Shown: positions 1-6,228 of the stretch, one piece after another | Layout of the letters: each line of letters begins with the position of its first letter | How positions within the stretch are numbered: the first letter of the stretch is position 1 | Assembly: GCA_002329285.1 (NCBI GenBank) | Contig: DCTO01000057.1 | Coordinates: 3,468-21,863, forward strand | Source: Ruminococcaceae bacterium UBA1438 | GTDB taxonomy: Bacteria; Bacillota; Clostridia; Oscillospirales; Acutalibacteraceae | Reading direction: 5' to 3' | DNA: 18,396 nt | Position numbers and translations under genes: made by a program | The notes under the pieces: model-generated | Seen by the model: the letters and a program-made list of their open reading frames with translations, nothing else | Told to the model about the DNA's origin: nothing | The model's database searches: none

Positions 1-743
1 GCGGAGAGGCGTTTCGCCGGGAGGAGCAGGAGGACGGCTCCTGGAGCGGCGTTGCCTTTTCAAAATTTCTGAATATTAAAGAGGAAAACGGCGATTTTAT
101 TCTTAAAAACACAAGCCGCGCGGATTTTGACGCCGTTTGGCGCAGTTATTTTGATTTGGACAGGGATTACGCCGCCATCTGCGAGCGGCTGAAAAAGGAC
201 CCCCTTGTGGCGCAGACCATTGATGAATATTACGGAATCCGCATTTTGAATCAGGACCCGTGGGAGGCGCTGGTTTCCTTTGTTATAAGCCAGCAAAACA
301 ACATCAAGCGCATCAAGGGCATAATCAAAAGGCTTTGCATGGCTTACGGTGAGGAGCTTGCGCCGGGCGCCTTCAGCTTTCCGAGTGCAGAGCGGCTGAG
401 CGAGCTTGAGGTTGCGGATTTGGAAGCAATCGGCGCGGGATACAGAGCAAAATACATCAAGCGCCTTGCCGATGACGTTGCGGCGGGCAGGCTTGATTTG
501 GCGGCAATCAAGGCAATGCCGCTTGAGGAGGCAAAGGCGGCGCTGCTTGATATCTACGGCGTTGGCATAAAGGTTGCAAACTGCGCGCTGCTTTTCGGCT
601 TTCAGTTCGTTGAGTGCTTCCCCGTTGATGTTTGGATGAAGCGCGTGCTTGAATATTATCCGAAAGGCTTGCCCGAATGCTTTAAAGGTTACGAGGGCAT
701 CGCCCAGCAATATCTTTTCCATTGGGCGAGAAACAATCTGTAA
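1..743 (+). CDS. 8-oxoguanine DNA glycosylase / DNA lyase, OGG1-type (5' partial)
   Basis: Base-excision-repair glycosylase of the HhH-GPD superfamily that removes 8-oxoguanine and nicks the abasic site. The reading frame is open back to base 1, so the N-terminus lies outside the window; a TTG at 156 is internal. The first visible residues, GEAFR, match the family's CGQAFRW-like N-terminal motif, and the two bases before them fit a Cys codon. The OGG1-like segment SFVISQQNNIKRI is at about 275-313. The helix-hairpin-helix motif GVGIKVA carries the expected catalytic Lys (codon 570-572), and FPVDVW carries the catalytic Asp (codon 627-629). About 246 residues are visible, and perhaps 30-50 are missing. 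rsmE follows after 22 bp on the same strand, so the two are probably co-transcribed. Family assignment is firm; exact lesion specificity is inferred. Confidence 0.9.
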   Translation, partial: GEAFRREEQEDGSWSGVAFSKFLNIKEENGDFILKNTSRADFDAVWRSYFDLDRDYAAICERLKKDPLVAQTIDEYYGIRILNQDPWEALVSFVISQQNNIKRIKGIIKRLCMAYGEELAPGAFSFPSAERLSELEVADLEAIGAGYRAKYIKRLADDVAAGRLDLAAIKAMPLEEAKAALLDIYGVGIKVANCALLFGFQFVECFPVDVWMKRVLEYYPKGLPECFKGYEGIAQQYLFHWARNNL

Positions 744-765
744 ATGTTAAAATAAAGGACTAAAA

Positions 766-1503
766 ATGAAAAAATTATTTGTTGAAATCGTTGACGGCGA
801 TGCGCTTGTGCTTGACGAGGAGCAGAGCCGCCATCTTGCAAAAAGCCTGCGGATGAACGTGGGCGATATGATAACCGTTTGCGACGGCAAGGGAATTGAT
901 TACGGCTGCCGAATTGCGGGCATAAGCAAGGAGAGCGTTTCGCTTGAGGTTTGCTATCAGCAGGCATCAGACAGCGAGCCGAGCGTTAAGGTTTCGCTTT
1001 ATCAGGGCGTGCCGAAGGGCGACAAGGCGGAGGATATCATCCAGAAATGCGTTGAGCTTGGCGTTTTTGAAATCACCCCCACGCTGACAAAAAGAAGCAT
1101 CAGCCGCCCCGATGAAAAGCAAGCGGCAAAGAAAAACGCAAGATACAATAAAATTGCGCTTGAAGCAGCGCAGCAGAGCGGCAGGGGCATTGTGCCGCGC
1201 GTTAATAAAATGATTACGCTGAAAGAGGCGGCAGCCTCCTGCGGCGCTGATTTGAAAATCCTGTTTTATGAGGGCGGCGGCGAACCGATTAAAAAAATCC
1301 TTGCCGATTTCAGCAAGGATAAGACGCCTGAAAGCATTGCAATTTTCATCGGCCCGGAGGGCGGCTTTGACCCCGAGGAGACGGCGCTGCTGCAGGATTG
1401 CGGCGCAGCGAGCGCAACGCTGGGCAAAAGAATTTTGCGCACGCAGACCGCGCCCGTTGCCGCATTAACCGCAATCATGCTTTTAACGGGAAATTTAGAA
1501 TAA
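766..1503 (+). CDS. rsmE: 16S rRNA (uracil-1498-N3)-methyltransferase RsmE
   Basis: SPOUT-class methyltransferase that uses SAM to methylate U1498 of 16S rRNA in the assembled 30S subunit. The 245-residue length is typical. An N-terminal PUA-like RNA-binding domain (about 1-70) precedes the knotted SPOUT domain. Signature segments are EAAQQSGR (133-140), IGPEGGF (195-201) and LGKRILRTQTAP (219-230), which form the trefoil-knot SAM pocket. The ATG at 766 is preceded by an AAGGA-type site in the 22-bp gap after the glycosylase gene. A hairpin at 1582-1611, about 80 bp after the stop, probably ends the transcript. In many Firmicutes rsmE sits beside prmA; here it does not. Identification is secure. 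Confidence 0.96.
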   Translation: MKKLFVEIVDGDALVLDEEQSRHLAKSLRMNVGDMITVCDGKGIDYGCRIAGISKESVSLEVCYQQASDSEPSVKVSLYQGVPKGDKAEDIIQKCVELGVFEITPTLTKRSISRPDEKQAAKKNARYNKIALEAAQQSGRGIVPRVNKMITLKEAAASCGADLKILFYEGGGEPIKKILADFSKDKTPESIAIFIGPEGGFDPEETALLQDCGAASATLGKRILRTQTAPVAALTAIMLLTGNLE

Positions 1504-1545
1504 TATAATCAATTCGCAGCAACAAACCACTGACCCCCGATCACT

Positions 1546-1585
1546 AAAAAAAGAGCAGTCCGCGGGGTGCCCGACATAAAGAAGG
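1546..1585 (+). repeat. Left inverted repeat of the accessory patch
   Basis: Seven A residues followed by GAGCAGTC. The outer 14 bp are perfectly repeated in inverse orientation at 2863-2876. The inner 25 bp, ending TAAAGAAGG, match the other end at 17 of 25 positions. Confidence 0.6.
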
Positions 1586-1611
1586 CGGCTGAGTTATCGC
1601 TCAGCCGCTTT
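1582..1611. terminator. Hairpin terminator shared by rsmE (+) and the Nudix gene (-)
   Basis: A perfect 9-bp stem, GCGGCTGAG (1585-1593) with CTCAGCCGC (1600-1608), encloses loop TTATCG. Flanking A-T and G-U pairs extend it to 1582-1611. It is followed by an AT-rich T-containing tail on +, and the minus-strand tail is pyrimidine-rich. The two genes converge here, so a bidirectional terminator is likely. Confidence 0.7.
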
Positions 1612-1639
1612 ATTTATAATTTATGCAAATTAATAATTG

Positions 1640-2125
1640 TCAATTAAGTTCTTCAACGAAATTGAGAATACGCTGCGTCGCCAATTCGTCTTTTGACAAT
1701 TTTCTCAATTCATTAGCCGTAATCCATTTATAATCGGATGTCTCTCCTTCTTGCAAAATAATACTTTCCTTATCCACATCCGTAATACAAAGATATTCCA
1801 CATAAAACGATTTATGTCCGTGGTGGAGTACCCTTCCTATTTCAACCAAATTATCGGCGATAATTCCTGTTTCTTCACGAAGCTCTCTGCGGGCACAGGA
1901 CAGAGGATTCTCGCCTTGTAACGCAGAGCCTCCTGCTGTAGCCTCCCACATTCCACCAAGATGCTTTCTATTATCCCTTTGAATAATAAGATAACTTCCG
2001 TCCTTGTGTTTTACTATTATCTCACATACCAAATGAAAACAGTTGCTTGGAATCTGCTCTCCACGGATAAGAACCACATCATCTATTTTATTTAGACTTT
2101 CATCATAGGCATCCCACAATTCCAT
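1640..2125 (-). CDS. Nudix hydrolase, isopentenyl-diphosphate-isomerase-like subfamily
   Basis: The 161-residue protein has a canonical, complete Nudix box at residues 66-88: G, five residues, E72, seven residues, then RELREETGI (80-88). The Mg-binding glutamates E84/E85 are present. The N-terminus (MELWDAYDE, then RGE and FHLV) resembles the Idi/YfcD-like Nudix branch that acts on nucleoside diphosphate-linked or isoprenoid substrates; the actual substrate cannot be told. ATG at 2125 has an AAGAGG site 9-10 nt upstream on the minus strand and its own good promoter at 2162-2190. Codon use is AT-rich, unlike the flanking core genes, which suggests acquisition. It is downstream of, but terminated separately from, the four-helix-bundle gene on the same strand. 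Confidence 0.9.
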   Translation of the reverse strand: MELWDAYDESLNKIDDVVLIRGEQIPSNCFHLVCEIIVKHKDGSYLIIQRDNRKHLGGMWEATAGGSALQGENPLSCARRELREETGIIADNLVEIGRVLHHGHKSFYVEYLCITDVDKESIILQEGETSDYKWITANELRKLSKDELATQRILNFVEELN

Positions 2126-2161
2126 AAATACTAACCTCTTAAATCCGGATTTGACTGTAGC

Positions 2162-2190
2162 ATTATATCACAGTTTTTAGTAAGAAGCAA
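2162..2190 (-). promoter_or_regulatory. Sigma-A-type promoter of the Nudix gene
   Basis: Read on the minus strand, TTGCTT (2185-2190), a 17-bp spacer and TATAAT (2162-2167) lie about 37 bp upstream of the Nudix ATG. The perfect -10 and ideal spacing make this convincing. Confidence 0.75.
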
Positions 2191-2240
2191 ATATGTGTCA
2201 CAGACTATAGCGAGCATAGGATTTGTAATGCCGAATCCAG

Positions 2241-2277
2241 AAAAAAGACCGGAAGAGAAAATGCTCTTTCAGTCTTT
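2241..2277 (-). terminator. Intrinsic terminator of the four-helix-bundle gene
   Basis: On the minus strand, 14-nt arms (2264-2277 and 2244-2257) pair at 13 of 14 positions around a six-base loop (2258-2263). A run of six T residues on that strand, of which the inner three are also stem bases, ends the hairpin. It lies just after the stop codon at 2283. Confidence 0.8.
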
Positions 2278-2282
2278 GAAGT

Positions 2283-2627
2283 TTATTTATTGTTTTTAGC
2301 AGTATTAACAGAAGCAATCAACAATCTGCGTATTGTTCCGCATTGATTTAATAACGCTTTTGTAGTCACTTCGTTAAGAAAACCGGCTTTTTGAAAAAGT
2401 TCTAACCAATATTCAGTTTCATATGTTTCTTTGAGCGCTATTTGTAGTTTTGATATAAAATCAGCCTTGCTTTGGGCATAGTTAGCTTCGTGAATGTTTG
2501 CGCCAATACTTGTTGAAGAGCGCTCTATCTGATTTACAAGTGCAGAATGCCCTTTTATTGTTTCAACTGCATTTAATACAGCAACAGAAAAATCCATAGA
2601 CAAATCAATTAGCTTATTCTCTTTCAC
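2283..2627 (-). CDS. Four-helix-bundle protein of the 23S rRNA intervening-sequence / Avd-like family
   Basis: A small helical protein of the family found inside 23S rRNA intervening sequences and related to the Avd accessory factor of diversity-generating retroelements. These proteins form basic pentameric barrels that bind nucleic acid. I chose GTG at 2627 (114 aa) because AAGAGGTG (2633-2640) sits 5 nt upstream; an in-frame ATG at 2678 would include this site in coding sequence. Family signatures are IGANIHEA (41-48), KADF (54-57) and KETYETEYWL (66-75). Neither 23S rRNA nor a reverse transcriptase or template/variable repeat pair is in the window, so this is an orphan member. Its 5' side is occupied by an array of short palindromes (2661-2859). 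Codon use is AT-rich. Molecular role unknown. Confidence 0.88.
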   Translation of the reverse strand: MKENKLIDLSMDFSVAVLNAVETIKGHSALVNQIERSSTSIGANIHEANYAQSKADFISKLQIALKETYETEYWLELFQKAGFLNEVTTKALLNQCGTIRRLLIASVNTAKNNK

Positions 2628-2660
2628 AATATCACCTCTTATGCATTTTAACATATATAA

Positions 2661-2822
2661 TGAAATATTGCTATGCAATATGAAATAATTTGCTAATGCA
2701 AATTGTGAAATATCTCGCTGTGCTCAATATGAAATAAAATTAATCCACATACGACGCAGGAGTATTTCATTGCGAAGCAATTTCATATTCCGAAGGAATA
2801 TTTCACTAATCCGCAAGGATTA
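2661..2822 (-). repeat. Array of short palindromes upstream of the four-helix-bundle gene
   Basis: At least five compact hairpins occur: ATATTGC/GCAATAT (2665-2681), AATTTGC/GCAAATT (2687-2704), ATTGC/GCAAT (2769-2781), ATATTCC/GGAATAT (2785-2801) and TAATCC/GGATTA (2807-2822). Loops are 3-4 nt. Between the hairpins the spacers read TGAAAT in the left half and TTTCA in the right half, so the two halves are inverted relative to each other around about 2745. Two degenerate units lie in the centre (2708-2764). Transcribed from the minus strand, it would be a structured 5' leader of the four-helix-bundle gene. Confidence 0.75.
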
Positions 2823-2829
2823 ATTTAAT

Positions 2830-2860
2830 TGGGAGAACCTTCTTTACGAAGGTTCTCCCA
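2830..2860. terminator. Long perfect hairpin after the ClC gene
   Basis: GGGAGAACCTTC (2831-2842) pairs perfectly with GAAGGTTCTCCC (2848-2859) around loop TTTAC; one more T-A pair extends the stem to 13 bp. It lies 15 nt past the ClC stop on the minus strand. The T tract (2871-2876) is on the + side, 11 nt away, so it is not a textbook terminator for either strand. It could instead be the end structure of the accessory element. Confidence 0.5.
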
Positions 2861-2876
2861 CCGACTGCTCTTTTTT
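2838..2876 (-). repeat. Right inverted repeat of the accessory patch
   Basis: Reverse complement of the left repeat: GACTGCTCTTTTTT at 2863-2876 with 25 inner bases that include part of the long hairpin. The last bases overlap the stop codon of the ClC gene (2875-2877), so the repeat abuts a core gene directly. Confidence 0.6.
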
Positions 2877-4446
2877 ATTCTCCGTTAATTATTCTTTCAA
2901 GGCGGTTTCGATCCCGCGAGAAGCGGCGCTGGGAAACCATAGCCACAAGAGTGTCCCCCGCCATAATCTTCGTGTCACCCTTGGGGGTAACCGAAAGCTC
3001 GCCCCTTTCGATTGCAACAACAAGGCAGTGCTTGCCCCATTCAACCTGGGAAAGCGTTTTGCCCGCAATCGGGCTGCCGAGCGGCACAACATAGGTTTGA
3101 AGCACCCTTTCGCCAACCTTGCCGTCCTCCCCCGTCGGGATACCCTTTGCCTTTAGAATTTTTTCAAGCGACGCCTCATAAAACGGCGTGCTGCCGAGGG
3201 TGTTTGCCGTTGCATAAGAAATCAGCGCAACGGTTGCAAGCGGCAGAATATTATTCATATTCCCCGAAATTTCAAAAACGACGATGATGCCCGTTATAGG
3301 CGCGCGGACGATTGAGGCAAAGAAGCCCGCCATGCCGAGCACAACAAATTCCTGCCACAAATCAGGCTTCAGGCCAAAGGTGTCAATCACCAGATCGCCG
3401 TAAATTGCGCCGATATACGTGCCGAGGATTGAAAGCGGATAAAGCGTTCCGCCCGGGGCGCCGCTGCCGAAGCTGAAGGCGCCGAACAGAAATTTTGCAA
3501 CGCAGAGCGCAAGCAGAATTCTGATTGAGGGATGCTCCGATATAAGCAGCTCCGCCATAATATGGCCGCCGCAGAGCACCTGCGGAAGCCAGAGGCCCAC
3601 AACGCCGCTGACAACGAACACGAAGGCAAGCTTAATCGGATCGGGAATTTTTGAAATGCGCTTATATAAATCCTGGGTTTTAAGCATAAACCAATTATAA
3701 AAAGCGCCGAAAAGGCCAAGCAAAACGCCCATTATCACAAGCAGCCAATAATGGCGAAGCGGCATATTTTCCGCCTGATAATTAAAAATCGTGTTTTGCC
3801 CGAAGAAGAATTTTGAAACATAATCGGCAACAACCGCCGCAACGATTCCCATGCAGAGGATGGATTTATCAAAGGTGCGGTGGATTTCCTCAAGCACAAA
3901 CATTATGCCCGCAAGCGGAGCGTTGAACGCCGCCGAAAGGCCTGCGCCCGCGCCGCAGCTTATCATGCGCAGGGTTGTGGTTTTATCCGCCTTGGTGATT
4001 TTTGCAACGCCCTTTGCCGCCATGCCGCCAAGCTGAACGCTGGGGCCCTCTCTGCCGAGGGAAAGGCCGGCAAAAACGGAAAGCGTGCCGCCGATAAGCT
4101 TTGCAGCCAGCGTTTTGAGCCAGGGCGAGGTGAGATAGCCCTTAACCTCCCCTGTAACCTGGGGAATGCCGGAGCCGCCCGACTCCGGCGCAAGCTTAAC
4201 GATATAATAAACCGCCGCGCCGATGAACCCGAGCAGCGCAAGCCAGAGCGCTGTTTTGAGCGGGCTGCCCTTAACGTAATCAATAAACAGAAACAGAGTT
4301 TCTTCAGACATTTCAAGCATTTTGCGATAAGCAACGCACACCAGCCCCGCAAACAGCCCAACCTCTGCACCGCGCACAATCAAATAAAAGCTTTCTCGGC
4401 TGTGATGTTCAATTTTGCGCAGAGTTGATTTTTCCTTTTCTCTCAT
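2875..4446 (-). CDS. ClC-family chloride channel/transporter with C-terminal TrkA-C (RCK_C) domain
   Basis: Integral membrane ClC protein that moves Cl-, probably in exchange for H+. In numbering from ATG 4446 (523 aa), the anion-pore motifs are GSGIP (91-95), GREGP (131-135, gating Glu133) and GSGAPGGTLYP (327-337). LEE (185-187) supplies the internal proton-path glutamate expected of exchangers. The C-terminus (about 450-505) is a TrkA-C regulatory fold (VVPLGSPIAGKTL, later GDTLVAM), as in several Firmicute ClCs, and probably binds a ligand. An in-frame ATG at 4506 would add 20 unusual residues encoded by very AT-rich DNA; neither start has a good ribosome site, so I prefer 4446 by family length. 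The gene is divergent from nfeD and shares its regulatory region. Confidence 0.92.
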   Translation of the reverse strand: MREKEKSTLRKIEHHSRESFYLIVRGAEVGLFAGLVCVAYRKMLEMSEETLFLFIDYVKGSPLKTALWLALLGFIGAAVYYIVKLAPESGGSGIPQVTGEVKGYLTSPWLKTLAAKLIGGTLSVFAGLSLGREGPSVQLGGMAAKGVAKITKADKTTTLRMISCGAGAGLSAAFNAPLAGIMFVLEEIHRTFDKSILCMGIVAAVVADYVSKFFFGQNTIFNYQAENMPLRHYWLLVIMGVLLGLFGAFYNWFMLKTQDLYKRISKIPDPIKLAFVFVVSGVVGLWLPQVLCGGHIMAELLISEHPSIRILLALCVAKFLFGAFSFGSGAPGGTLYPLSILGTYIGAIYGDLVIDTFGLKPDLWQEFVVLGMAGFFASIVRAPITGIIVVFEISGNMNNILPLATVALISYATANTLGSTPFYEASLEKILKAKGIPTGEDGKVGERVLQTYVVPLGSPIAGKTLSQVEWGKHCLVVAIERGELSVTPKGDTKIMAGDTLVAMVSQRRFSRDRNRLERIINGE

Positions 4447-4558
4447 AACAAAACCCAAAAATGCTAAAAAATTTTTTTGCACCCTGTGCTTAAAACAAAT
4501 TTTCATTGTTTTTAAAATAGGGGCACAATATAATTAGGTATAAAATTAATACTTATTA

Positions 4559-4586
4559 ATTTTAACATATTATAATGATATTGCAA
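4559..4586 (-). promoter_or_regulatory. Probable promoter of the ClC gene
   Basis: On the minus strand TTGCAA (4581-4586), a 16-bp spacer and TAAAAT (4559-4564) form an acceptable sigma-A promoter upstream of both possible ClC starts. It stands back to back with the nfeD promoter. Confidence 0.5.
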
Positions 4587-4589
4587 GAG

Positions 4590-4641
4590 TCCATATATGG
4601 AAACAATGCTGAAAATATTGACTTTTTTGTCCATATGTGGT
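4590..4641. promoter_or_regulatory. Two related palindromic sites between the divergent promoters (candidate operators)
   Basis: TCCATATATGGA (4590-4601) is a perfect 12-bp palindrome. A close relative, TCCATATGTGG (4630-4640), lies 40 bp away, exactly in the spacer between the -35 and -10 boxes of the nfeD promoter. Such a position is typical of repressor operators. No regulator gene is adjacent; the idea is inferred from position and symmetry. Confidence 0.4.
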
Positions 4642-4646
4642 ATAAT
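4618..4646 (+). promoter_or_regulatory. Strong sigma-A-type promoter of nfeD-slipin operon
   Basis: TTGACT (4618-4623), a 17-bp spacer and TATAAT (4641-4646) are near consensus. Transcription would begin around 4650-4653, leaving a leader of about 145 nt before nfeD. Confidence 0.8.
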
Positions 4647-4715
4647 TAGGGCAACATTTAAGAAGCCGATAGGCAAAACTCTTGTGTCGTTAACAGGCAT
4701 AGTGAAAACAGAACT

Positions 4716-4749
4716 CATACGCAGGCGCCTGTGTGTGGGCTTTCTTTTT
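4716..4749 (+). terminator. Leader terminator / candidate attenuator upstream of nfeD
   Basis: CATACGCAG (4716-4724) pairs with CTGTGTGTG (4729-4737) around loop GCGC, and a T-rich run (4741-4748) follows. It lies between the nfeD promoter and its start codon, so it would stop the operon's own transcript. Both arms have alternative partners earlier in the leader: CTTGTGT (4681-4687) with ACGCAGG (4719-4725), and ACAGGC (4693-4698) with GCCTGT (4727-4732). This arrangement is expected of a transcription-attenuating leader. I do not recognise a known riboswitch class. Confidence 0.5.
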
Positions 4750-4798
4750 ACCGGGGCTTTTTAAATGGGCTTATTTTAGCAGGAGGGGAGATGATTTT

Positions 4799-5233
4799 AT
4801 GCCGATGCTTTGGATTTGGATTGCCGTTATCATTGTTGCGGTGATTGTTGAGGCGGCAAGCGTTCAGCTGCTTTCCGTTTGGTTTGCGCTTGGCGGGCTT
4901 GTTGCGCTGCTGCTGAGCATTGCAGGCGTTTCCCAAAACATTCAGATAATTGTTTTTGCCGCGGTTTCAGTGGTTTCGCTGATTATTTTTTGGCCACTTG
5001 CAAGAAAGCTTAACAAAAAAGGCTTTGAAAAAACGAACGCGGACAGATATATCGGCAAGGACGGCATTGTTGTTCAGGGCATTTCAAACCTTGCTGCCGA
5101 GGGGCAGGTTAAGGTTGATAACCAGGTTTGGACAGCGAGGAGCGCAAACGGCGAGGACATTGCCGAGGGCGCCAAAATCAAGGTTGAAAAAATTGAGGGC
5201 GTTAAACTGATTGTTTCGCCCATCAACGAATAA
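4799..5233 (+). CDS. NfeD-family membrane protein (partner of the downstream slipin)
   Basis: Short NfeD-type protein of 144 residues: hydrophobic helices fill about residues 4-80, followed by a C-terminal soluble OB-fold with the family pattern IGKDGIVV, GQVKVDNQVWTA, GAKIKVEKIEGVKLIV. NfeD proteins are encoded next to stomatin/flotillin-like band-7 proteins and are thought to work with them in membrane microdomains or membrane quality control; the next gene is exactly such a partner. The start ATG 4799 follows AGGAGGGG (4781-4788) by 10 nt; a longer frame from 4733 would run through the leader terminator and is rejected. The N-terminal ClpP-like protease domain of long NfeDs is absent. Confidence 0.9.
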   Translation: MPMLWIWIAVIIVAVIVEAASVQLLSVWFALGGLVALLLSIAGVSQNIQIIVFAAVSVVSLIIFWPLARKLNKKGFEKTNADRYIGKDGIVVQGISNLAAEGQVKVDNQVWTARSANGEDIAEGAKIKVEKIEGVKLIVSPINE

Positions 5234-5269
5234 TAAAATAATATTTAATCATTTTATAGGAGAGTCATT

Positions 5270-6193
5270 ATGGGACCATTTGTTGTTTTTTTAATCGTGC
5301 TTATTGTGCTGGCACTGTTTATTGTTGCAAACATCAAGGTTGTTGCGCAATCAAAGGCTTATGTTATTGAGCGCCTGGGCAAATATTCAGTTACATGGGA
5401 AACCGGGCTTCACGTTAAAATCCCGTTTGTTGAAAGAATTGCAAAAACCGTTTCGCTCAAGGAGCAGGTTGTTGATTTTGCGCCGCAGGCGGTTATCACC
5501 AAGGATAACGTTACGATGAAGATTGATACGGTTGTGTTCTTCCAGATCACAGACCCCAAGCTTTATTGCTACGGCGTTGAGGCACCGCTTGCCGCAATTG
5601 AAAATCTGACGGCAACAACCCTTCGTAACATCATCGGCGAGCTGGAGCTTGATGCAACGCTCACCTCAAGAGACACGATTAACACCAAAATCCGATCCAT
5701 TCTTGATGAGGCAACGGACCCCTGGGGCATTAAGGTTAACCGCGTTGAGCTGAAAAACATTCTGCCGCCGAAGGAAATCCAGGATTCAATGGAAAAGCAG
5801 ATGAAGGCAGAGCGCGAGCGCCGCGAGGCAATCCTGCGCGCAGAGGGCGAAAAGCAGAGCCGAATTCTTGAGGCAGAGGGCTTTAAGGAATCCAAAATCC
5901 TTGAGGCAGAGGCTGAAAAGCAGAGCGCAATCCTGAAGGCTGACGCCGTTCGCGAGCAGAAAATCCGCGAGGCTGACGGTGAGGCGCAGGCAATCCTGAA
6001 GATTAAGCAGGCTGAGGCTGACGGCATCAGAATGATTAACGAAGCGAACCCGACTGACGCAGTTGTTAAAATCAAATCCCTTGAGGCATTTGAGGCTGCC
6101 GCAAACGGCAATGCAACAAAGATTATTATCCCCAGCGAAATCCAGGGGCTTGCAGGGCTTGCAGAAGGCATTGTTGAAACCGCAAAGAAGTAA
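5270..6193 (+). CDS. SPFH/band-7 domain protein, slipin (stomatin-like)
   Basis: Membrane-anchored oligomeric scaffold of the stomatin/prohibitin/flotillin superfamily. Residues 3-24 form one N-terminal membrane segment; the SPFH domain spans about 25-180 (AYVIERLGKYS, ETGLHVKIPFVERI, VVFFQITDPK, LRNIIGELELDATL, WGIKVNRVELKNI). Six consecutive 11-residue repeats (180-245), each beginning AE/AD and ending in a hydrophobic-charged pair, make an extended coiled coil of the hendecad type. The C-terminus (IIIPSEIQGLAGLAEGI) matches paraslipins. TAGGAGAG precedes ATG by 5 nt. It lies 36 bp after nfeD in one operon ending at 6229-6254. Known family role: membrane stress and microdomain organisation; specific targets unknown. 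Confidence 0.93.
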   Translation: MGPFVVFLIVLIVLALFIVANIKVVAQSKAYVIERLGKYSVTWETGLHVKIPFVERIAKTVSLKEQVVDFAPQAVITKDNVTMKIDTVVFFQITDPKLYCYGVEAPLAAIENLTATTLRNIIGELELDATLTSRDTINTKIRSILDEATDPWGIKVNRVELKNILPPKEIQDSMEKQMKAERERREAILRAEGEKQSRILEAEGFKESKILEAEAEKQSAILKADAVREQKIREADGEAQAILKIKQAEADGIRMINEANPTDAVVKIKSLEAFEAAANGNATKIIIPSEIQGLAGLAEGIVETAKK

Positions 6194-6228
6194 ACAAATT
6201 AGCATCGGCCGGTTGGCCGGTTATCAGC

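Larger units (their letters stand above)
1546..2876. mobile_element. Putative acquired element bounded by inverted repeats
   Basis: The AT-rich patch holding the Nudix and four-helix-bundle genes is bracketed by AAAAAAGAGCAGTC (within 1546-1560) and its exact reverse complement (2863-2876). The next 25 inward bases align without gaps at 17 positions and share TAAAGAAGG at identical spacing. Base composition differs sharply: 1741-1800 has 20 G+C of 60, while 3901-3960 in the neighbouring ClC gene has 42 of 60. A TA dinucleotide abuts each outer end, compatible with but not proof of a TA target duplication. No transposase lies inside, so if mobile it is non-autonomous or a remnant. The repeats might instead be related terminator modules. 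Confidence 0.35.

Noticed and set aside
60..722. Long open frame on the minus strand opposite the glycosylase gene
   Set aside because: It is a shadow of a gene with clear catalytic motifs on the + strand and has no recognisable domain or ribosome site.
2628..2678. Longer ATG start for the four-helix-bundle gene
   Set aside because: The extension would bury the good AAGAGGTG site inside the coding region and encode sequence not typical of the family; GTG at 2627 fits better.
2661..2822. CRISPR array
   Set aside because: The units are short palindromes with differing stems and 4-6 nt spacers, not identical repeats with unique 30-40 nt spacers, and no cas genes are present.
2283..2876. Diversity-generating retroelement
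   Set aside because: An Avd-like protein alone is not enough; there is no reverse transcriptase, template repeat or variable-repeat target gene in the window.
3880..4428. 182-residue + frame opposite the ClC gene
   Set aside because: It lies entirely within conserved ClC transmembrane motifs on the other strand and has atypical composition.
4733..4798. Upstream extension of nfeD by 22 codons
   Set aside because: It would begin inside the leader terminator, and AGGAGGGG is correctly placed only for the ATG at 4799.
5569..6171. 200-residue minus-strand frame opposite the slipin gene, rich in Ser/Ala/Arg
   Set aside because: Its repetitive composition mirrors the 33-bp repeats of the slipin coiled coil in antisense; no start signals support it.
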